Of a stretch of 64,000 bases of DNA, positions 33,740 through 48,700 are shown piece by piece. Source of the DNA: Nipponacmea schrenckii (taxonomy: Eukaryota; Mollusca; Gastropoda; Lottiidae); assembly GCA_030562195.1 (NCBI GenBank), contig JAUJPP010000003.1:15283398-15347397 (forward strand), read 5' to 3'. Each line of letters opens with the position of its first letter. Position 1 is the first letter of the stretch. The translations under genes were made by a program, and so were the position numbers. A model generated the notes under the pieces. That model was not told the DNA's origin. It made no database searches and worked only from the letters and a program-made list of their open reading frames with translations.

Positions 33740-36700
33740 ATGGAAGTTGTACCAACTACAGTTGGACATACAGATCATGATGTAGCTTGGAGTGTGGTCA
33801 CTATATCTTCACCAGAACCAGTATGTATAGCTTGTTTGATACAGCATCTTGAAGATGCTAATATGTCCACTGTACAGAAGCAGCTCATGGTTTCTATACT
33901 CTCAGCTGTTATAGATGACAATGAAGATATCCACGCCTTCTTACGTAAAAATCTTTTGGTTATAAGACATTTGATCGACATTTTAACAGGTAACTCTCAG
34001 TAACAATATCTGTGTTATGTGTTTAAACTGACAGTGTATTAAAATATAAGTGCATATTTCATTTGTTTTACTTGCAATAATGTATGTTAGCCTAGATGAA
34101 AATTGCTGTTGGTCAATCCTGTGTCAATTGTGTTTAATGGAATTTGTTGGCATGTGAATGTAAAATTATTATTTTTGGAAATCGCTTATTCCATCTGTCT
34201 GGCAGTCAACATGATTATCTTATCTTAGCCAGGCTTTTTCCTGTATTTCAGATCAGTTTGAAGAAAGTGATACACCTCAAGCTTTAACAGGTATAATATA
34301 ATATTGTATATCTCGCATAATTATGTTGTTATTGTTAAAGACCTCCATTAAAACGTTCAAAACGAAAAGTTGTAAACGGCAGATAAACCTTTAGTCCGAG
34401 GCTTTTCTTATCATTTGAAAATGATTGATACATATGTTTTTTGTAGTATGTCGTAGTTTGATTGAGAAGACACAATGTGAAGAAATAGTCTTGTATATAT
34501 TAGATAAATTGGAATGGCAGGTAAAATTGTAATGCATCCGATTTATCACTTAGTCTTACTCCATTACATCAGCATACATAACATTCACGGGCTATATGTT
34601 GCACCTGTAACACTTTGAAAAGAAGACATGGACCGATCAAGCAATCCATCTTGAACTTATCTTCAAAAATATCACATGATTTTGTGCAAAATTGACTACA
34701 TTTTCTCTTCAGCTAGATAATTTGGAAGTAAACCAGAATATAAAGATATCTCCATGTATCTTATTATTGGGTCAACTACTATCATTGTCACCAGTTTACA
34801 CCTCAATATTACTACAAACACATGGTAGGTATTTTTACTTACGTGTGGGCGTATGTTGTTATTGCCTTGTAGGTCGGTCTGTAAGTGCATTTGGTCGGTC
34901 CGTCGGTCCGTTCACATTTACCTCGTGCTCACTCTACAGGCTACGGATTCTTTTGATCTTTGGAATATGTGTCAATATCATTATGAACATTTGCACCATT
35001 GAATTTGGTGACGTTCGGATAATTTTCTTGATATCGCATAGAGCCCGGATATCGCATTCGTTTTTTTTTTGCCCGCACAGACTCTACAGGCTATAATTCT
35101 CCATTGACTTTGATAGTTTTTATTGTATGTCAATATCATTATAGAGATGTGCACTATTAAATTTGGTGATGATCCGATGATTTTCTTCAGAGATATCCCA
35201 TAAAACTCTGCAATTGCTTTCGTTTTTCACTCTGCTGGCTACAATTCCCGATGGATTCTTAATATCTTTTGTATGTGAGTCAATGTCATGAAGATGTTCA
35301 CTATCGAATTCGGTGATGTCCTATAGTATAATATATCCTGCGCAGTGTACAAACTTCATTTAGTATTGAGTAGAGTGAGCACAATCTAAATGTGATATGC
35401 ATCAAAATACTAATCAGTTATTATCACTGTTGCCACTTTATAACTCAAATGAATACAAACACATGGTAGATGTTTCATGTTAATCAGTTACTATTACTGT
35501 TACCAGTTTATTACTCATAATAATGAGAAGTTTTTCGAATGATCTCTAAAAAAATTATGGAAGTTTAAGTTTAATTAGGCGCCACTGGTCATTTATTTGA
35601 ACGTTAAAAATGAAGTTATAGTGTCCGTTTTTATCATGGATATTCGTGATTAGAATTGTATCGGATGAACTCGATATCAGTGATAACTCTCATACGTTAA
35701 AATGGCTGGTTTACTTGAGCACAAAGAAGCCTTGACCCGCATGATTGAAGTGGCAGTAAGTACAGCAATCGAACTTTTGATAAAAACTTTAGACTGTATG
35801 TTGATGGTCGATTAAAATGTTTGGATGACCGTATGTGTCAAATTGAAGAGTCACACCACTCTGTTAGTATAACTCACGACCAGTTTTACGATCAACTAAC
35901 TGATTTGCAAAATAAACTGGATGCAAAGGCTGTGGAATTAGACAAACTTAACTCTAAAATGAATAATCTTGAACAGTATACGAGGAAGGCCTATATTCGC
36001 ATTTTTGGGGCTGTCGAATCAGACGGAGAAGATTGTATTACCATTGCTAAAAATCTATTCCGTGAGAAACTGGGTATTACGAGGGAAATTAACATTGATG
36101 CCGCCCACAGAGTAGGTGAACCTAAACGGAGAGTTTTGGGTTCGAATACTACAAATTCCCGCCCCAGGGGTATTATTGTGAGATTCATACGCCGCGATGA
36201 AAGATTTCTTGTCTTATCTAAAAGGAAAAACCTCAAGGCACTGGTCTTGTTATTGTGGAAGACATGACAGTCGAAAATGTGGATTCAGCTAGAAATAGTC
36301 GTCGAGTAAAGTCTGCGTGGTTCAGCAATGGTAAAATCTTTGTTCTTGGTCATAATGACTTAAAATTCAAACTAGAGAGAATCGATGACCTTAATTCTAA
36401 GCTTCCCCCGTGTCCTTGATGTGTGTGTGCATCCCTATTTTTTGTGCATTTGAATATGTTGAACAGCCTGGTGCATTGTTTGTGTTTTTTTTTTCTTTTG
36501 TCTTTTTTTTATGGCTACATAGTTTGTATAATTAATTTATCACTAATGATTAAGGAAACTCATCTGTAATTTATTAAATTGTATTTTATTAAAAGTTACT
36601 TTTTGTAAGTTATTAGTAAGACGTTCTCTCTCACTTTCGATTTTCGTTCTGAGAGAGCTTCTACTAATTGCCAAATACTTTTTATTTCGCAGGCTCAATC

Positions 36701-39700
36701 TGCATTTTCACTTCTACATACATTCAATGCCTAAGTTTAACTCTTTGTGAAGTGAAAAAAAACATACGAGGGATTTCTGTAAATTTATTAAATCTTTTCT
36801 GAAATTTTTATTGTGCCAGTAGTGTACCTTTAATTTTACACGGTTTGGTGGTTTCTTAATGACAAGTACTTACAATATTTCTCACATATCATCGTCGTGA
36901 TCCAAGTTAACGAATGTAATCCGTTCTGAACTTTTCTTTACTTTATGTATCCTGAGTTTTTTTGTTTTTTTTTGTTTATTTGTTTTTTTTGTAACGTGTG
37001 ATTTAATATTGTTCATTCTCAATTATATTTTTGATCGCTATTGTAAGATAGTAATTTCAGTTACCTCACTCTATCTGCAATTGACCTAAGAATAGGCGCT
37101 TCGATCGTATAGCCTCTGTCATCCAGTCCACCCATTCTCGTCCCCCATGCTCCCATTTTAGTTGTAGACAGGCGAACTCTGGGTGGCAATTGACTACTTT
37201 CTTTTTGGTTTTTACTCTTAGGGTATTTCATAACTTTTCATTTGTATTTTATTTTTAACTATCATCTTCGATAAGTGATTTGAACAAAAAGCGATATCTA
37301 TACTTCATGTTTTTACTCGAAATTATTTACCTAATTTGACGGCGCCTACTTTTCCCCCTTTTTCCCTTATGATTTCCTATTCCTTTTTGTTCATAGTTTG
37401 TTTGTATTTTCTTTTTGTTTTCTTTCTAATGTGTTTAATGTTTTCTTACTCTGACAACCAGCTATTTCGACATCCATCATCTTTCTTATTACTGATTCCT
37501 TATTTTGGTTCATGTTTCTCCCCTTTCTTCTGGTATACTTTGATCTATCATTATATTTACAATTAGTTATATTTTTGTTTACCGAAGATTTCTACGGGGA
37601 GGCTTTATATCAAGTATTAGCCCTGTATCTTCTAGAGTTACTTTTTATCCCTTATTCTCATTATATCTTTGTTTTGTATTAATCATACGTTCTGGTGATA
37701 TCGAATTAAATCCGAGTCCCTCTTCGAAGAAAATATATGACAAATTATCTCTATATCATCTGAACGCGAGGAGCGAAATATTCGAAGAATGCCACGATCA
37801 TCATGTTTGTGCTTTCACCGAATCTCACCTAGACAACAGCAGTTCTGACCAATTTGTAGCTAGGGACATGAATTGTTATGGCGGCGGTTTGCTTCTGTAT
37901 ATCAAGAATGACATATTTAGAGTCGCCATCAGTGGAAAGTATTTGGATAGAAATTCATGTCTTGCATAAAACTTTATTAGTTGGTGCTTTCTACAGACCT
38001 CCAAATAGCCCTGAGCTAGTTTGGCAGTCAATTGACGCCTCGATTGAACTTGCGTATAATTCATCTAAAAATGTAATTTTATTAGGCGATTTTAACTGTG
38101 ACTTATTTACCCCTGTTAACAGTCTGAACAATATCCTTCTATCTAATAACTTGAAAAATGTCTGTGTCAAACCAACTAGGGTAACACCAAGGTCTTCTAC
38201 TCTGATTGATCTTATCATTGTACACGATGAAATTGATATTTGTTTCTCCGATACTGTTGATTTTCCAAAAGAGATTTCTGATCATAAAGGAGTTCATGCC
38301 ACCCTCGATCTCACGATTCCATCGTGTCATAGTTTCCGTAGGGAGATTATAATTTATTCAAGGGCTGATTATGTTCGTCTTAATGACCTAATTCGTAATT
38401 TCGATTGGAACAATTGTTTTAACAAACTCGGCATTGATTCCTCCTGTACCAATTTCTATATCACATTGAATAAATTTATTGATGAATGCATACCTAAGAA
38501 GTCTGTAGTGATTAGACCTTCAGACATGCCTTGGTTTAACAGTGACATAAGGAAAGCTATTAGATTAAGAGATAGGCTTCGAAAAATATCAATCAAATCT
38601 AAGAACATTAACGACTATAAAAAGTATAAAACTCAACGAAATCGTGTTAATAATTTCATCAAATCATTGAAATCTAAATTTTATGTCAAGTTAACTGATG
38701 TTATCAACGATCCATATTCTTCCGATCATGATAAGTGGCGTTGTATGAAAGACTTTCTAGGTACCTCTTCATCTCTCCCTCTACCTCCCCTTGTCTCAAA
38801 TGGCACCACATTCTATACAGACGCCGATAAAGCCAAGTTATTCAATTCTTATTTTGCTAGCATTTCGAATGTTACTCCAATCGATAACCTACCGGATTTT
38901 AATGAACGATCTTCGTCTCATATATCCTTGCCAATCATTTCTGAACAGGAAATAACTGATCTAATAAAATGCTCAAAAAATAAAAAAGCAAATGGATTTG
39001 ATAGAATCAGTAATATTCTCCTTAAAAACATCGCATCTTCTATTAGTTACCCTCTTCATCTTTTATTTAACAAATCCCTTGAATCAGGATTATTTCCAAC
39101 ACTATGGAAAGAATCAAGGGTTATGCCACTTTATAAGAAAGGTCAATCTTGGAATGTAAGTAACTACACACCAATCTCATTACTTAGCTGTATCAGTAAA
39201 TTGTTTGAAAGACTAATTTCAAATATTTGTATAATCATTTTCATGTTAACAATCTCCTTTATCCCTACCAATCTGGTTTTAGACCAGGACATTCAACGGT
39301 CCACAAACTGATAGAAATTTAGAACGATATTCTTGTTGCAATTGAAAAAAAGCAATTCTCCTGTTTTGCTTTTTTTGATATATCGAAAGCATATGATCGT
39401 GTGTACCATCCGGGTCTTATTTTCAAGCTGTCGAAGTATGGAATAGGTGGTAAGTTTCTCGACTGGCTATCTAGCTATCTGACAAATAGATCCCAACGTG
39501 TTTTTCTTAATGATGCTTTGTCGCCAGCCGTAACCTTGAATTCTGGCGTCCCTCAAGGATCCGTACTGGGCCCTCTACTCTTTCTCATTTATATTAATGA
39601 CATTCAAGACGTCCTTCAAAACCTATCGCGATTGTTTGCTGATGATACAGCAGTTGGTTGTTCAAAATAACTTATCTCTGAAATTGAAAACTCTTTGAAT

Positions 39701-42700
39701 TATGACTGGCTTGTTAGCTTTAACCCCTCTAAAACCAAAGTAGTCCTTTTTACAACTAAACCCGTTACCCATTTACCAAAGATGTTTCTCGGCCAGGAAC
39801 CATTAGAAATCGTACCATTCCATAAACATCTTGGCATAACTTTATCAAATGATCTTAAGTGGTCGATCCATATTGGCTCGATTTTTAAATCTACATATAA
39901 ATTAATTGGTGTTTTACGTAATCTTAAATTTACCTTCAGTAGAAAAACTCTCTTGAACATTTATACTACTTACATACGGCCTCGCCTTGAGTATGCTTGT
40001 GAGGTGTGGGATTGCTGTAACATCTCTGACCTGGATCGTCTCGAACAAGTCCTACTTGAAGCCGCCAGAGTCGTAACAGGTCTCACTAAATTTCTGGCTT
40101 GCAGAAATTATCTGATCGTAGAAAAATCCGCCGTCTTTCACTTTTCTATAATATTGTCCACAGCAATGCTCCCAATTATCTTATCAATATTTTAACCCCT
40201 ACGGACGCAACTCCCAGATTTTATTATCTCCGTAACTCGAATGAAATTCCGATTCCCTTTTCTCGCACTACTGTTTATCAACGATCGTTCTTTCCCGCAA
40301 CTACCCACGATTGGAATTCATTAAACGTCCAGCTAAAAGACTCCCCCTCCATTAAGGCTTTTAAACATAATCTTAAAAGAAGTGTTTCATCAGATTCCGC
40401 TCCTCCTTACATTTGGTGCCGGTGACAGACTGGAATATTTTATTAACACGAATTCGTCACAATTGTAGCGCTTTAAATGCTGATCTCTTCAAAATAAATG
40501 TAATTGCCTATTCTTCTTGTAGTTTCGGCTACCATACAGAAAATTCATTTCATTATTTTTTTCATTGTCCGCTCTATCGCTCCCATGGATTAGTGCTATT
40601 ATCCAACCTCTCTGACTATGTTATTAATTTAGAGCTGATTTTGTATGGTAATCGAAATTTCTCTGTTGATACTAATATTACTATTTTTAAACATGTCCAT
40701 GATTTTATTAAACACTCTAAACGTTTTTAAGAATGATGTAATTTATCTTATGTAATTAATTTATTACCATTATTACCTGGTTGTCAGTTCATGTTTATGT
40801 TTTTTTTTTATGTATTTATATATTATAATTTCTTTTTTTTTCTCTGTATTTCGTACGACTTCATAGTTTTTTTGTTGTTTTCTTTTTGGTTTCATTCCTT
40901 CATCTTGTACATATATTGTTTATAACTTTATCTGGAGAGGATTCTTCCTAAGTTCTTGAAACTTGTATCCAATCCTTTTGAGTATCTCAATAAAATATGT
41001 TTAAACTAAAATAACTACAAACACATGATAGATGTTTCATATTAATTAGTTACTATCACTGTTACCAGCTTACTCATAATAGCTACAAACACATGGTAGA
41101 TGTTTCATCTTAATCCGTTACTATCACTGTTACCAGTTTATTACTCATAATAACTACAAACACATGGTAGATGTTTCATCTTAATCATTTACTATCACTG
41201 TTACCAGTTTACACATAATAGCTACAAACACATGATAGATGTTTCATATTAATCAGTTACTATCACTGTTACCGGTTTATTACTCATAATAACTACAAAC
41301 ACATGGTAGATGTTTCATATTAATCAGTTAATATCACTGTTACCAGTTTATTACTCATAATAACTACAAACACATGATAGATGTTTCATATTAATCAGTT
41401 AATATCACTGTTACCAGTTTATTACTCATAATAAATACAAACACAAGATAGATGTTTTATATCAATCAGTTAATATCACTGTTACCAGTTTATTACTCAT
41501 AATAACTACAAACACATGATAGATGTTTCATATTAATCAGTTACTATCACTGTTACCAGTTTACACATAATAGCTACAAACACATGATAGATGTTTCATG
41601 TTAATCAGTTAATATCACTGTTACCAGTTTATTACTCATAATAACTACAAACACATGATAGATGTTTCATATTAATCAGTTACTATCACTGTTACCAGTT
41701 TATTACTCATAATAACTACAAACACATGGTAGATGTTTCTTTATTAATCAGTTAATAATAAAACTGTTTTACAGTTTATTACTCATAATAACTACAAACA
41801 CATGATAGATGTTTCATATTAATCAGTTAATATCACTGTTACCAGTTTATTACTGATAATAAATACAAACACAAGATAGATGTTTTATATTAATCAGTTA
41901 ATATCACTGTTAGCATTTAATTCACACTTACACTTAAAAGTCCACTCGCCATCAATCATCTGTCATACCCCTGTCAATCATGGTATAAATAATTTAAAGC
42001 ACGTTTTCGAGTTCGAAGGGTTACCATGATTAAGAATGATCTGACAGATGGGTGATGTTGAGTGAATCGTCCTTTAACTTTGATTTAAACGATTTACAGC
42101 ACGCTTATGCGCCAAACCCACCCCTTTACCAACGACAAAAATAAAAGAAATTGCCAATCCGATATCACGGTATAAGAATTTTAGCTACCATGTGATCATA
42201 GTCAAAAATGTATTGCCAAATATAATATTAGCCAGGCTACACTATCACTGTCTCTTCAATATACATGTAGGCCTATACTGTGTTTTTTTTTTCAGGTGAA
42301 TTGGTAGAGAAAATAGTATATAATATTAAGAAAGATAGTTTACAGTGTTCACTAGTTTATATTTTATTCCATATATTTGACAGTAATTTACAGGAATATA
42401 TACCACCTGTTTTAAAACAGTTACTGTGTGATGATATGATACAAGTATTAAATGCAGCACAGAATCTAGAATTACAGATGAATGTGTTAGGTAAAACATG
42501 CAACTCATTGTAATATCATATAAACAATTACATTTTGTACACTAGTAGTTCATTTCTGCAAAGCCCAATAGATATATATATATATATTCACGTAGGTCTC
42601 AAACCTGGCCAGTAAGAGTATATATTAATCATTTGAACTTAACAAGTGCCCTAACTTAAAAATATAAAATCTCTATATATAACCAAACATTCATGAAACT

Positions 42701-45700
42701 AAATAATTATTGAAAAACGCTTCCAATTATTTTTGAAGCGTTTTTCAAAATTACTTGGTTTAATAGATTATCCTTTATAGAGATTCTATGCTTTACTAAT
42801 GGGAGGGGATATATACTGTAATAGACCAAGTTTTAGACCTTAAATTATATTTCTTAGAGGTCGTATTCCTTTAATGGTCTCGTTAATACCACAATAAAAG
42901 TATCAGCTTTGGATTTTGGTGTGGGAAACAATCTCTTTTGCAGCATTACTGAAGAAGTTATTAAAAAGTCCAGATACCTGTATGATGATACAATATAGTA
43001 AATTTAATACTGAGGGTGAATTAATACATGGACTGAAAAAGTTATTTGTTACCAAAGAAGAAGTATTACAGACAGCTGGTACCCAATGTCTGTTATATTT
43101 AATAAATAATACCTCAAATGATAATGATCAATCTATATATTATATATTAAACAGTGACATAACAGGTTAGTAAAAACAATATCATGTGAAACATAATATT
43201 TCGACACATTGTTTAATACGGAATAGAAAGTAAACTTCGCTCTTAAGTGTGAATGATGAAATTTAAAATAATTAATTTAATTTATTTAATAACTACGTTT
43301 ATACTGTTTTGCTGAATAGATATGAGGTCATTTATACTTCTAAATAGAGCCATTAAATTTGATTCTAAAATATACACATTTAAAAAGAGTTGAGCATTAT
43401 CAAAGAAATATCATTTCCACTTGTATCGCTTTAATGTAAGTATTCTACCAATGGCCAATCATAGTATGGTGTTTTATTCTTCATGTAAATCTTGTTTATA
43501 TGAATAAATATTTGTTTATTTCATTTTAGAATTTCTGTTTGAATCTCTTCATACAAGAAGTACCACACAAATAGAGTATGTAATTTGCCTATTTTTATAA
43601 ATTTATTTTTGGTAATTATAGGAATATGAATATGTTTCATGATTGTTACTGTGTAATTTACAGTTTAATCTGTAATTATATTTAATGTTGTTGATTGTTG
43701 TTTTTCAGATGCATCATGAATTGTCTCCTGAAACTGACAAATCATGATCTATTCTTTACAAGATGTCACGCTGTTTATGGTAAGAAATTTTACCACTTGG
43801 CCACTCCTTTACGACAAATAATTATAATGGTTCTGCTTGCGGTTGACAATTAAAGCTACGGTGATTTCACTTATTAAGCAGAATGAAACTCTTGAAATTA
43901 ATTTGCTTCTTTAAATTTTAGGTACAGAATCTATATTATTGGTATTAAACGCCTTGTTATCAATGAGGCATACCAAATTATTAGTAAAAGGCTATAGTTT
44001 ATTAGCTAGTTTTCTTGAAAGGTAATTTAGATTTATTACATTCTTTTCACTAATAAATGCATATCTTTGGGATATAATATCCGTTTATATCATTATTTTG
44101 TTGTTAATTGATAGTGAAAATTAGATGACCTAAACAATATATAATAAGATCTGAAGGTTCTGATGAAAATTGACCAATATCCTGGAAAAAAAACTGCTGA
44201 AACGACTTTTGTCAGGGTTCTGTCGTCAATTTATACTAATGAATTCTATCTGTGTGTTCCTACAATCATATACTTCAGACAGCCATCTTCTATTCCACTG
44301 TTTGTAAATACAGCAACATTGACAGTATGTATAGATAGATTACAGAAGGGAATACAACAACCAAATAAACATATAGTTATACAAGCTTTTAGAACATTGG
44401 TTGCATTCTTAAGGTATATATTTTTGTTTTAACCAATTGAAAGCAATTTTATATATGAACCTGAACCTAAAATGTATGGAGGTACCTTCTGCTAATTATC
44501 ATACTTTTCTACGCATGAAATTTTAAGCGAATTTTGGCGTCACAAAAGTCCGAACGTCGAAATTACTTGTCGGATTTTGACGAAATTTAGTCAAATTCTA
44601 TTCTGGCAAAAATCAAAATTATTTAGTGATTGTTAATCTTGAAAGCGCAATTCTTGAGAGATTTAGAACGACCAAACAAAACATACTGTACTGTATTTGT
44701 ACTGCCAAATGTTCTTATTTAAAATCAAAACTGCCAGTTGGTGTATAGTAGCTTATCATTTTTTCTAAAATACGCCTGTTTGTCAGCTGACAAATGTATT
44801 TTTTATGAATTGGATTTATAATATTTACTTTAGAGAAGAATATATGCCTCAAACCTTCATCAATAGTACATTGGAAACCTTATTAACAGAGGTATCTAAA
44901 AGACTATCGCAATTAACAATAGAGAAATATGTAAAATCTACCGAAAGCACTAATAATCCGATTGAAGAAGAAGAAATAATGATATTATTTATCAAAATAA
45001 TGTCTTCTTCAGCCAGGTAAAAAAAACTAAATCAAACGAAAAACCGATTTATATTTACCAGTACATTCATATGCAGCAGGCAAAAATATGTTTTATAATT
45101 ATAGTGTTGGCAATGTACAGAGTGCAGCATAATGGTTTATCTTCACAAACTATATTACGTAGCTATTCTTTTTTCAACTAAATCAAATCTGCACAAAAAA
45201 TATTTATAGTTTTGTTTCAGGTTGTTAGACAATAGTCTATGTGAACCACCAGCAGCACCTGACTGTTCTCAGACCACACTTTCTACTGAGACCTCTTCAT
45301 CAGATACAACACAGTCATTAATATCATTATATATACAAATAACAAGCGATACTGTCATTCCATTTGTCATGGTAATATTTTTAAAGGCACACTATATTTC
45401 AGTTTCACGTGTTCTCTTAATTAATTTTATTCTTATTCTCAGTGGCTTTCACTCCTATACGTTCTACTACATGTATTCTAGGTATTTTATTGCATCATAT
45501 ATATTCCTAGTTAATGTAGTTCGCTGGTGTAAATATTAAGATTATAGAGTATATTTTCAGGTACTATATGAGAAGAGTAAAGATACTAGAATAATATGTG
45601 AACATTGTGATATCCTATTAACTATATTTAAATTAAATATACCAGATATCTTACCATTTATCCAAAAATTAATCAGCTGTGGTTGGTTAATACAGTTACT

Positions 45701-48700
45701 AACAGTTAAATCATCCTTAAGGTCAGTCTACATATAATTATCCATTTCAGATTATCACCAAAACATCTTCTAAAGTACCAAATACATGATTATTTGGTAT
45801 AATGTATTTCTCAGCATTAATCTGTGACTGATATAAACTATTCTCTTTATGGAACTTCACATAACTGGTATTATTAATTTTTTTTAAGACATCAACATTG
45901 CTTATCAGATGCTGGTAAATGTGTTGTACTACATTTTTCTTTACAGTTACACCTTTTAGATATTTCATTCTGATAATGCCACTGAATATTGCCTCGCTGT
46001 TTGATACGTTGGATTCGAGACCTATACTGATCTGTATTTATTGTCTTATTTTAGATGTATTCCAGTACCTACTGCTGAAATTGATAAACTGTCATTGTTA
46101 TTAGTTTTGGCATTTAAACATTTATCACAAGATTCTAATTGTATGATGACAGAATGGTTTATTGTGGGTTTAAAACAACTTGAATGTACGTATTGATATT
46201 TCAAATTTTGTTTCAAATCAAAGACCTTTGACAAGAACTTATCCTGAACACCTTATACACCAATAAAACAGCTTAAACAGCTTAAATTGCCCTTTTGGAC
46301 TCAATAAAAGTGTTTTTTTTTAGTACCAGAGGTTGTCAATGAGCTTAATCTGAGAGAGTTAATGAAGAATAGAGTTGATGTTTTACAGTCACTGTCAATA
46401 GTTTTGTACTATTCTTACCTATATAATAATAGGTAGGTTGAAACCTTCTTGTCTCTTCTTTAGGTTCAGTCACTAGGTGTTTCTGGGTCCTCTTCTCTTG
46501 CTTTTCTCAGTGTAATCCACAACAGCGCATCTGGTGATACTCGATGGCTTCCCAAGAGTGCGACAGTTCTATCCCGAGTTTCTGCAACGTTTTATCTTTG
46601 GTACGCTGATACAAGTCAAAGTTTCGGAAGATTTTAAGCAAGAGGATCTGGTGTAGTTACTTCACAGTATATAAGATAATACAGTATTATGTAGTATCCA
46701 ATTGTTACTTTTTTCAGAATATGGTCAGAAAATTTATTGGGGTGTTTCATTGAATCATTTTTGATCAATTTTCCTGATTTGAATATCATTCCAACAGAAT
46801 GCATCAAGAGTCTGGTGTTTTTAATAGCAGTGAGTACCAAACTGTTGTCGTGGAACAATACTTCAGAGAGGGTTGTTATCAATTGTTTGTGGTACCAGTA
46901 AATTTAAACAATGCAAATATTTGGATAAATATCTGATATTATTAACAAATAATTCATTTCTTTACAGTGGATCTCTACACAGACTTCTTCAGAAACAACA
47001 CTAATAGATAACTGTAACAAAAGAATTGTAGGTATATTAAGATCGTGTCCATTAGAAAATTGGTATACACATCATCACTGGTTATTAAATTGGATATTTA
47101 CTGATAGTGAAATAAAACACAGTTGCGGATCTAAAATAGTGAGTCAAATACATGTTTCTATATATAAAACAGCGGTGTGTGCATACGAGAGGGGGGGGGG
47201 GCTTAGGGAATATAAGGAATTTCCATTGCTGTGCCTCTCGTATATCATATAGCATAATAATTATTTCGACTGCGCAAAAATTTTGGAGCACATGCTACCA
47301 GTCTGACATGTTGAATAGTTTAATAGTGCTGTAAGGGAGGCCAAACTACAAAGCAATCGCCCCTTCCTCCCTTGAATAGAAACGTGTTTGTAATTTGTAA
47401 TTCACTTTTGATGTACTCCCATTACGTTTCAGCTGGAAATGTGGCTTTCAGAATTAGAGAAAGAAATAGATAATCAAAATGAAGAAGACATACATGATAT
47501 ATCTCACCTAGACATTATCCTAGAACAGTCAGGTTCTTCAGAGGTGTTAGTTGTAAGTTTTTAATATAAATTGTCATTGACAATAAGAAAATGTGTATTT
47601 TCACTATCTATATAGAGCTCATAACATCAGTTTTTGATGATATAGTATCTCAAACTATACATGTGAATCACATTCAAGAATAAAATCAGCATAAAACATC
47701 CAACAACTTTATAATTTTCAGAATTTGATGGCAGTAGATGATGAAACGACTTCTGATAGTGCTAAAAAGGTTATCCAGTGGATTGTTGAACACGTATGTC
47801 CCTTTATAATAGTATTTTTGGGCATGTGGCGGTTGTGTAAAAAAAACTCAAAAACAATAGAATTCAAATTGATTAATGTTTATATTTCCTTGTTTCCATC
47901 GTATCTCTCTCTCTTAAATGGGTATTATGTTACGAGGTCAAAGTCGTGCAGAAGTTAGAAGTAAAAATATTCTTAGACATGGAGACAGGATTTTGGCAGT
48001 TAATATAATTTAAGAATTTTAGTGTCATCTGCAATGATTTGTTTTTGACAGAATCAAGGTAAAAGAGGGATTATGATGAAAAATGCAGTTGATGTTTTGC
48101 AACAGTTATTTCGGAAGGAGAATGTGTTGCAAGGTAGAGTTTTTTTGAATGAAAAGTCTACTACCAGTTACAATATTATAATATATATAATGTCAGTATG
48201 TAAGGGGGATAAGTCTCATTTCCCATCTTATTTCAAATGAGATGACAGATACATACACTGCATTATATTACTGACTAAGGCAGAGTTCATTCCAACACAA
48301 ATAACTTTTTGTAATAATTTTACACCTAAAAAGTGTGACTAGTAATTAGATTAACTTTTATTAAAGATAACTTACTTTGTGGGCGATGGTAATGATTTGG
48401 GGTGTTTGTAAAGACATTAATCTTGGTTAAATTATTTCTTGTGCTTATATTAGATTATACAAGGCATAAAATAATAAACTATGGTTTATTTTAGAACATC
48501 AACTTGTAAATGTATTAGAGATTATGACTATATTGATAAATGATATGAAATCACACCATATTAATAGTAAAACAGTACAGAGTCTTTATCACGGTAGGTG
48601 ATCTTTGTCGACCCCTTATTATTCAACATACAACACTGCGATTGTTATACGCCCACATGTAAATGTGGACGTATATTGCCGTCGCCCCTGTCCGTCCGTC

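Larger units (their letters stand above)
35526..41010 (+). mobile_element. CR1/L2-like LINE, decayed, inside intron 4
   Basis: A ~5.5-kb two-ORF non-LTR retrotransposon on the plus strand, inserted in the minisatellite. Order: 5' region, ORF1 (35702-36419), a T-rich spacer, ORF2 with endonuclease and reverse transcriptase (about 37600-40730), and a 3' end with 'aataaaatatgtttaaact'. The junctions share aataa (left cat|aataa|tgag, right a|aataa|ctac), which may be a short target duplication or microhomology. It has several frameshifts and stops and cannot move by itself. Confidence 0.88.

Noticed and set aside
35821..40730. Host genes for the open frames in intron 4
   Set aside because: FADDT, PQGSVLGPLLF and GDFNCDL identify a retrotransposon; the frames are broken and lie in an intron of the surrounding gene.
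41011..41915. CRISPR-like array
   Set aside because: Units are contiguous head-to-tail copies without unique spacers, in an animal intron, and derive from exon 4.
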